Of a DNA stretch of 44,634 nt, positions 40,009-44,634 are shown in pieces. The notes under the pieces are model-generated. The model worked only from the letters and a program-made list of their open reading frames with translations, had not been told where the DNA came from and ran no database searches. The translations under genes were made by a program, and so were the position numbers. Location of the stretch: positions 1 through 44,634 of the IMG/VR virus record IMGVR_UViG_3300044669_000031. The stretch is one strand, 5' to 3'. Source of the stretch: a virus. How positions within the stretch are numbered: the first letter of the stretch is position 1; each line of letters opens with the position of its first letter.

Positions 40009-41103
40009 ATAAGTTGTGGCTGGCAATGGACGCTGGCCAACTTGAATAAGTTTTTTACCAATTTTAATAAAGGGTTTTTCTACATATTCATATGTAATCC
40101 ATGATACAGCCACTGAGGCGCATACCATATACGCGAATCTTGAAATACCTGTGGTACCTTCATACATCGGGATATATCCAGGGTAATATATCATAGCATA
40201 GATCACTATGACATGAGTCAAATATAATGAGTACGAAATATCACCAAGAGTATTTAGTATTGCGCTTGTGCCAATGCTATGAGTTTGCTCATAGATCATC
40301 AACCCAATCATTAAAACAATTGCCCATAACCCAAAGTTAACAGGGCCAGAACCAAATCGGTAATTGCTAAAATAACAAACAAAAGTAAAGGAAAATGCAA
40401 TAAAGAGAATAATTCCGGAATGATGTTGAAGTCTGATCTTGGTGACAAATTTATAAAGTAACATTCCATAGATAAACTCAATCATCATCGGTGATGCAAT
40501 AAAGTTCAGAAATGGGAGTTCTGTGTTTTCCAGGGATACATCTCCAGAAAGAGAAATGCTTCCGTTATATATTTTTTGAAGAATCACTCCAGGTATAAGT
40601 AATAATGTGGATGCTATCAATACTCTGTGGTTATGGTTAATTGACATTGCCACCACAAATATGATGTAAAAATATAGTTCATAAGTTAATGTCCATGCCG
40701 TATAAAGTATATTGTAACCAAAGAAAGGTCCATGGAGAGAGTAGTTTGTGTGGATTAAAAATGCAGAACGGATTAATAAGCTAAAATCAATTGGCTTAAC
40801 ATAGTTTACGACTAAATAGCATAATAATAAAGAAACAATAAAGACGGGGTAAATTCTAAAGAATCTTCTTATTATAAATGCACCTGGGGCGGAGCGCTGT
40901 TTATCGTGTGTTGAGTAAGCAATGATAAATCCACTTATAATGAAAAACAGATCCACTCCTGCCTGGCCTCCAAGAAATAAGAAATTACCTAAATCTTTTA
41001 TTCCAAACATACCGTTAAGAGTTTGCCTTGCATGAAAACCAACAACCAGCAACGCAGCGATGCCTCGTAGGTAATGAATTGATTGAATTTTGTTATTGTT
41101 CAT
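40000..41103 (-). CDS. Acyltransferase 3, O-antigen modification
   Basis: A 367-residue integral membrane acyltransferase with about ten hydrophobic segments. The opening IHYLRGIAALLVVGFHARQT carries the conserved His of acyltransferase 3 enzymes, followed by GGQAGVDLFFIISGFIIAYS and RRFFRIYPVF with the conserved Arg residues. Prophage enzymes of this type acetylate O-antigen or other surface sugars, changing serotype and blocking superinfection. It is strongly AT-rich and convergent with the tailspike, a pairing that links receptor recognition with receptor modification. Confidence 0.9.
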   Translation of the reverse strand: MNNNKIQSIHYLRGIAALLVVGFHARQTLNGMFGIKDLGNFLFLGGQAGVDLFFIISGFIIAYSTHDKQRSAPGAFIIRRFFRIYPVFIVSLLLCYLVVNYVKPIDFSLLIRSAFLIHTNYSLHGPFFGYNILYTAWTLTYELYFYIIFVVAMSINHNHRVLIASTLLLIPGVILQKIYNGSISLSGDVSLENTELPFLNFIASPMMIEFIYGMLLYKFVTKIRLQHHSGIILFIAFSFTFVCYFSNYRFGSGPVNFGLWAIVLMIGLMIYEQTHSIGTSAILNTLGDISYSLYLTHVIVIYAMIYYPGYIPMYEGTTGISRFAYMVCASVAVSWITYEYVEKPFIKIGKKLIQVGQRPLPATTYLQ

Positions 41104-41211
41104 TATTAGACCATGGTTAGGTGACTAAAATCATCGTGACAACATACATTTAGATAGGTTTCCAATAATAGCACTATATCTTTACTTGATCGACAACGGC
41201 AAAAGGTAATA

Positions 41212-41227
41212 CTGTGTGTATATACAG
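41212..41227 (+). promoter_or_regulatory. LexA box
   Basis: CTGTGTGTATATACAG is a full CTGT-N8-ACAG SOS box, 19 bp upstream of the small gene at 41247. Confidence 0.88.
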
Positions 41228-41246
41228 TATTGGTTCTGAGGTTAAC

Positions 41247-41555
41247 ATGCCACGCACAGCAGACATAAATACCGCCTTTGTTGCAGCCACTGAACCGCTT
41301 CTTCCTACATCTGCGAGCATTGTTGAAACGCAGGAAGGCTATGATGTCATAGAGAACTCAACGTCGTTTAAGCGCGGAGACACATTGCTCATCTGGTTTT
41401 GCGGCCGCCAGCAGCATGCGCACTGGGCCGGTGATGCACTGATCACTGATGATGGTGAGGCCATAGAAGGCGAGGCTCTTGATGATGTTCGCCTGGTAGG
41501 TGTAGTTACGCATACCATTCGCCCAGTTGTTTCAGACGAAAACCCCTTCATGTAG
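41247..41555 (+). CDS. SOS-controlled small protein of unknown function
   Basis: A 102-residue acidic protein starting MPRTADINTAFVAATEPLLP. The middle and end (STSFKRGDTLLIWFCGRQQH, DDVRLVGVVTHTIRPVV) recall the beta-barrel of the S24/UmuD C-terminal domain, but no Ser-Lys dyad is visible. ATG 41247 has GAGG 6 nt upstream and a LexA box just before. It precedes umuDC by 180 bp. It could be a DNA-polymerase-V accessory protein or an antirepressor; neither is shown. Confidence 0.75.
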   Translation: MPRTADINTAFVAATEPLLPTSASIVETQEGYDVIENSTSFKRGDTLLIWFCGRQQHAHWAGDALITDDGEAIEGEALDDVRLVGVVTHTIRPVVSDENPFM

Positions 41556-41701
41556 TATCCAAAATGAGCAATCGACACTCGTCCTTCTGAAATTTACAAA
41601 TACCAAAAAACCAATAGCGTTGTAGGCTTAGAAACGAAGCGGCCAGGAAGTAGCCAAACATAAACAAGCGGCCATCTTGATCAGTGCCTCAGTTAAAACT
41701 A

Positions 41702-41717
41702 CTGTATATAAAAACAG
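41702..41717 (+). promoter_or_regulatory. LexA box of umuDC
   Basis: CTGTATATAAAAACAG is a full CTGT-N8-ACAG box very like that of E. coli umuDC, 18 bp before the umuD start. Confidence 0.92.
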
Positions 41718-41734
41718 TATTCGAGGTGTGCATC

Positions 41735-42154
41735 ATGGAGTTCTTCAGACCGGCAGAGTTACGCGAAATTATTGCTATCCCGCTCTTCAGCGATTTAGTG
41801 CAATGCGGCTTCCCAAGCCCGGCAGCTGACTACGTAGAGCAGCGCATCGATCTCAATGAATTGCTTGTGTCCCATCCCAGCTCGACATATTTCGTAAAAG
41901 CAGCTGGCGACTCGATGATTGAGGCCGGGATCAGCGACGGTGATCTGCTGGTGGTTGATAGCTCGCGAACAGCTGAGCATGGAGATATCGTGATCGCCGC
42001 GGTAGAAGGGGAGTTTACTGTTAAACGACTGCAACTGCGCCCGACAGTGCAGCTCATTCCAATGAACAGCGCGTACTCACCGATCATCGTAGGCAGCGAA
42101 GATACGCTGGACGTTTTCGGCGTCGTGACTTTCATCGTTAAATCTGCGAGCTGA
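41735..42154 (+). CDS. umuD: UmuD, DNA polymerase V protease subunit
   Basis: A 139-residue protein, the same length as E. coli UmuD and very similar throughout. RecA-stimulated self-cleavage at Cys24-Gly25 (LVQCGFPSP) yields UmuD', which joins UmuC for translesion synthesis. The catalytic Ser60 (AAGDSMIEA) and Lys97 (GEFTVKRLQ) are in the right places. ATG 41735 has GAGG 8 nt upstream; the longer frame from 41684 crosses the LexA box. umuC follows after 2 bp. Confidence 0.96.
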   Translation: MEFFRPAELREIIAIPLFSDLVQCGFPSPAADYVEQRIDLNELLVSHPSSTYFVKAAGDSMIEAGISDGDLLVVDSSRTAEHGDIVIAAVEGEFTVKRLQLRPTVQLIPMNSAYSPIIVGSEDTLDVFGVVTFIVKSAS

Positions 42155-42156
42155 AC

Positions 42157-43425
42157 ATGTTTGCGCTCTGTGATGTGAATTCGTTCTACGCATCATGCGA
42201 GACGGTGTTCAGGCCAGACCTGAGAGGGCGACCAGTGGTCGTTCTCTCGAACAATGACGGCTGTGTAATAGCACGCAGCGTCGAGGCCAAGGCCGCTGGA
42301 ATCACCATGGGGGAGCCATTCTTCAAGCAAAAGGAGTTGTTCCGGCGCGCTGGCGTTGTTTGCTTCAGCAGCAACTATGAGCTGTATGCTGATATGTCTA
42401 ACCGGGTAATGACAACGCTTGAAGAAATGAGCCCCCGCGTCGAAATTTACAGTATCGATGAAGCTTTTTGCGACCTGACAGGTGTTCGCAACTGCCGGGA
42501 CCTGACGGAGTTCGGCAAAGAGATCCGCGCTACGGTTCTGAAGCGTACTCACCTCACCGTTGGCGTTGGCATTGCTCAGACAAAAACTCTCGCTAAACTC
42601 GCCAACCACGCTGCAAAGAAATGGCAGCGGCAGACGGGCGGGGTAGTTGACCTGTCAAATGTCGATCGCCAGCGCCGACTCCTTGCCCTGGTACCCGTTG
42701 AGGACGTATGGGGCGTCGGCAGGCGCATCAGCAAGAAGCTGAACGCTATGGGAATCAAAACGGCTCTGGACCTATCTGAACAAAGCACCTGGATTATTCG
42801 TAAGCACTTCAATGTCGTGCTGGAGCGAACTGTCAGGGAGTTGCGCGGTGAACCATGTCTGGAGCTTGAAGAGTTTGCGCCGGCAAAGCAGGAAATCGTG
42901 TGCAGCAGGTCTTTTGGCGAACGCGTTACTGAGTACGAACAGATGCGCCAGGCCATTTGCAGCTATGCGGCACGTGGCGCCGAAAAGCTTCGCGGCGAGC
43001 ATCAGTATTGCCGCTTTATCTCTGCCTTCGTGAAAACCTCTCCATTCGCGCTTAATGAGCCGTATTACGGCAACAGCGCTTCAATGAAGCTTCTCACACC
43101 TACACAGGATTCCCGCGACATTATCAACGCCGCAGTAAAGTGCCTGGACAAAATCTGGAAGGATGGCCACCGGTACCAGAAGGCAGGAATCATGCTTGGG
43201 GATTTTTTCAGCCAGGGTGTGGCCCAGCTCAACCTGTTTGATGAGAACGCACCGCGAGCAGGAAGTGACAGGCTGATGGAGGTACTCGATCACCTGAACG
43301 CTAAAGATGGAAAAGGCACACTCTACTTCGCCGGGCAGGGCATACAGCAGCAGTGGCAGATGAAGCGAGAAATGCTTTCGCCGCGGTATACAACAAGATA
43401 CTCAGATCTGCTTGTTGTCAGGTGA
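42157..43425 (+). CDS. umuC: UmuC, Y-family DNA polymerase V catalytic subunit
   Basis: A 422-residue polymerase, the same length as E. coli UmuC. Active-site acids are in [15 protein letters not shown] (Asp6) and [11 protein letters not shown] (Asp101, Glu102). The beta-clamp binding motif [11 protein letters not shown] is present near residue 360. It copies damaged DNA and raises mutation rate when SOS is on. The gene ends 8 bp inside the convergent SRAP gene. Confidence 0.97.
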   Translation: MFALCDVNSFYASCETVFRPDLRGRPVVVLSNNDGCVIARSVEAKAAGITMGEPFFKQKELFRRAGVVCFSSNYELYADMSNRVMTTLEEMSPRVEIYSIDEAFCDLTGVRNCRDLTEFGKEIRATVLKRTHLTVGVGIAQTKTLAKLANHAAKKWQRQTGGVVDLSNVDRQRRLLALVPVEDVWGVGRRISKKLNAMGIKTALDLSEQSTWIIRKHFNVVLERTVRELRGEPCLELEEFAPAKQEIVCSRSFGERVTEYEQMRQAICSYAARGAEKLRGEHQYCRFISAFVKTSPFALNEPYYGNSASMKLLTPTQDSRDIINAAVKCLDKIWKDGHRYQKAGIMLGDFFSQGVAQLNLFDENAPRAGSDRLMEVLDHLNAKDGKGTLYFAGQGIQQQWQMKREMLSPRYTTRYSDLLVVR

Positions 43426-44089
43426 AGGGGTCGATTAAATCCGGCCCCTGGTTCTTCACATTACCCACGGTGCGCGTCACGGCATGCCAGATAAACTTGT
43501 CTGCCGGCACAGCGCCGTCGGCCGCTATCTCCTCAGCCTCTTTCCCGCCTATATCCTGTCTCATCCATTCGCGTGCCGCTTCCGGCGACAGAACAAGTGG
43601 CCGTCGGTCGTGAATGTCGACCAGACCTTTGTCAGCTGCAGACGTTACTATCAGGAAACCCTCTGCTTCATCGCCGCGTTCGAACGGCGTGCTGCCGATC
43701 GCCGCCATAAATATCGGCTGGCCGTCGGCACGGTGGATGAAGTAGGGCTGTTTCTTGTCGCCTTCTTTTTTCCATTCGAACCAGCCATCAGCAAAACAGA
43801 TAGCCCGGCCATGCTGCCAGAGAGGTTTAAACATTCTGCTGGTGGCAGCGGTTTCGACACGCGCGTTAATCAGCGGCGGTTTATCCCACCACCCGGGAGC
43901 GTAACCCCAGAACACCGGATCAAGGTGCAGTTGTTCGTCGCGCTCACTCAGCAGCAGTACTTTTGTGCCGGGCGCCACGTTGTACCGGCCAATAGGTTCC
44001 GGGTCAAAGGCAATGTCACGATCGGCTTCGTCAGCCAGGTAAGCCAGATATTCTTCACGGGTTTGGGCTTGTGCAAACCGTCCACACAT
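43418..44089 (-). CDS. SRAP-domain abasic-site protein (YedK-like)
   Basis: A 223-residue homologue of E. coli YedK (222) and human HMCES, which crosslinks to abasic sites in single-stranded DNA to shield them. After removal of Met, the catalytic Cys2 (MCGRFAQA) becomes the N-terminus. The other active-site residues are present: Asn in [10 protein letters not shown], Glu in GWFEWKKEG and His in [11 protein letters not shown]. No LexA box was found upstream. Its place next to umuDC makes a DNA-damage module. Confidence 0.95.
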   Translation of the reverse strand: MCGRFAQAQTREEYLAYLADEADRDIAFDPEPIGRYNVAPGTKVLLLSERDEQLHLDPVFWGYAPGWWDKPPLINARVETAATSRMFKPLWQHGRAICFADGWFEWKKEGDKKQPYFIHRADGQPIFMAAIGSTPFERGDEAEGFLIVTSAADKGLVDIHDRRPLVLSPEAAREWMRQDIGGKEAEEIAADGAVPADKFIWHAVTRTVGNVKNQGPDLIDPFT

Positions 44090-44178
44090 CGGGCACCTCC
44101 AGTTGTCAGACTGAAAGTATAGACGCAGATAAGCACGCTAAATGGGGACCAATTCAATGCCTCCCTATCTATCTGCAG

Positions 44179-44634
44179 TTAAAGCATTGGTTCAACGATA
44201 GCTTTATTGAAAATTCCTGTTTCAATAACTTCACTGTGAAGGCTGTGAGGGACGATAACAGGAATTTTTATACCAGGATAAAGTTGAGTAAGAGCTAGGG
44301 TTCTGTGCCGACCATCCATAATTCGGAATGGCGAGGTCATCTCCGGATACTCGACAATACCGTTGGCAATGTAGCTTTTAACTTTGTGCCAGCGAATTGG
44401 GTCGATGTTAAATGCTTCATCCCCCATGCTTTCCAGAATTTTTAACCCATCGGCAAAAATGATGCATCCACCCTCTTGAGCAAACACAGGAGGTAGAATG
44501 AAACGAATGTCTCTGAACTTAGGGTAGACAAACGGTTCATCGTCTTTTGGGATGTCGTCAAAGGATCCAAATCTGAATTTACCGAGGTGAGTGTGGAGGA
44601 ACTCCTCCGGAAGGCGAGAGAATAAATGTTTCAT
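44179..44634 (-). CDS. ParB-like nuclease-fold protein (may be partial)
   Basis: A 151-residue protein whose ATG is the last codon of the window, so an upstream extension cannot be excluded. The segment FRIMDGRHRTLALTQLYPGI has the GRHR motif of the ParB/sulfiredoxin-like fold, and IPVIVP follows as in that family. These proteins bind or cut DNA or use NTPs. There is no partner parA in view. Function unknown; it is the last gene before the unseen right end of the prophage. Confidence 0.6.
   Translation of the reverse strand: MKHLFSRLPEEFLHTHLGKFRFGSFDDIPKDDEPFVYPKFRDIRFILPPVFAQEGGCIIFADGLKILESMGDEAFNIDPIRWHKVKSYIANGIVEYPEMTSPFRIMDGRHRTLALTQLYPGIKIPVIVPHSLHSEVIETGIFNKAIVEPML

Noticed and set aside
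44090-44178. Right attachment site
   Set aside because: No copy of the DNA next to rstB was seen near the right end, so attR is probably beyond the window.

Overview
The window is one end of an enterobacterial chromosome (Enterobacter, Klebsiella or a close relative; the species cannot be fixed from the sequence) followed by most of a lambdoid siphovirus-type prophage. The only clear host gene is rstB at the left edge, a 432-residue sensor kinase very close to E. coli RstB. The phage integrase ends 29 bp upstream of the rstB start codon, so the left attachment junction lies there. The partner gene rstA and the right junction are not in the window.

Leftward early region (1329-8925, minus strand): int, xis, a DUF4060-type protein, an ASCH-like protein, recT, a 1000-residue recE, and several short proteins, three of them shorter than 75 residues. 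Immunity region (8926-9835): a RacR-like repressor without a self-cleaving S24 domain, a Cro/YdaS-like protein, and ACAAG/CTTGT operator motifs on both sides of the repressor. Rightward early region (9836-18244): a YmfL/CII-like regulator, an O-type replication protein whose gene contains an iteron origin, a DnaC-like helicase loader, an accessory patch, a LexA-controlled dinI-like gene, a DUF1367 protein, a YbcO-type nuclease, rusA and a phage-82-type Q antiterminator.

The accessory patch (12230-15340) is the most unusual part. It holds a colicin M homologue with a TonB box and a LexA-box promoter, facing a convergent Cmi-type periplasmic immunity gene. Two decayed PerC-like gene copies and Ea22-like material lie on either side. 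The colicin retains its import features, but two residues of the catalytic motif known from colicin M are Phe here.

Late region (18971-40008): a candidate late promoter, several intrinsic terminators, a complete tRNA-Arg(UCU), phage-21-type lysis genes (pinholin, SAR endolysin, Rz/Rz1), terminase, portal, head and tail genes, and a tailspike. The tape-measure gene appears to have lost almost its whole body. Only its N-terminus remains, joined in frame to the end of another tail protein, so the prophage probably makes no normal tail. Cargo genes lie between the structural genes: an RX4H (HEPN-like) protein, a Rap1a/Tai-like immunity protein, a lipoprotein and a small membrane protein. After the tailspike come an O-antigen-type acyltransferase, an SOS-boxed small gene, umuD, umuC, an SRAP (YedK-type) protein and a ParB-like protein that reaches the window edge.

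Taken together, the element looks like a lysogen that gives its host bacteriocin immunity, a possible bacteriocin, error-prone repair and surface modification, with SOS control at four LexA boxes, while virion assembly is probably broken.
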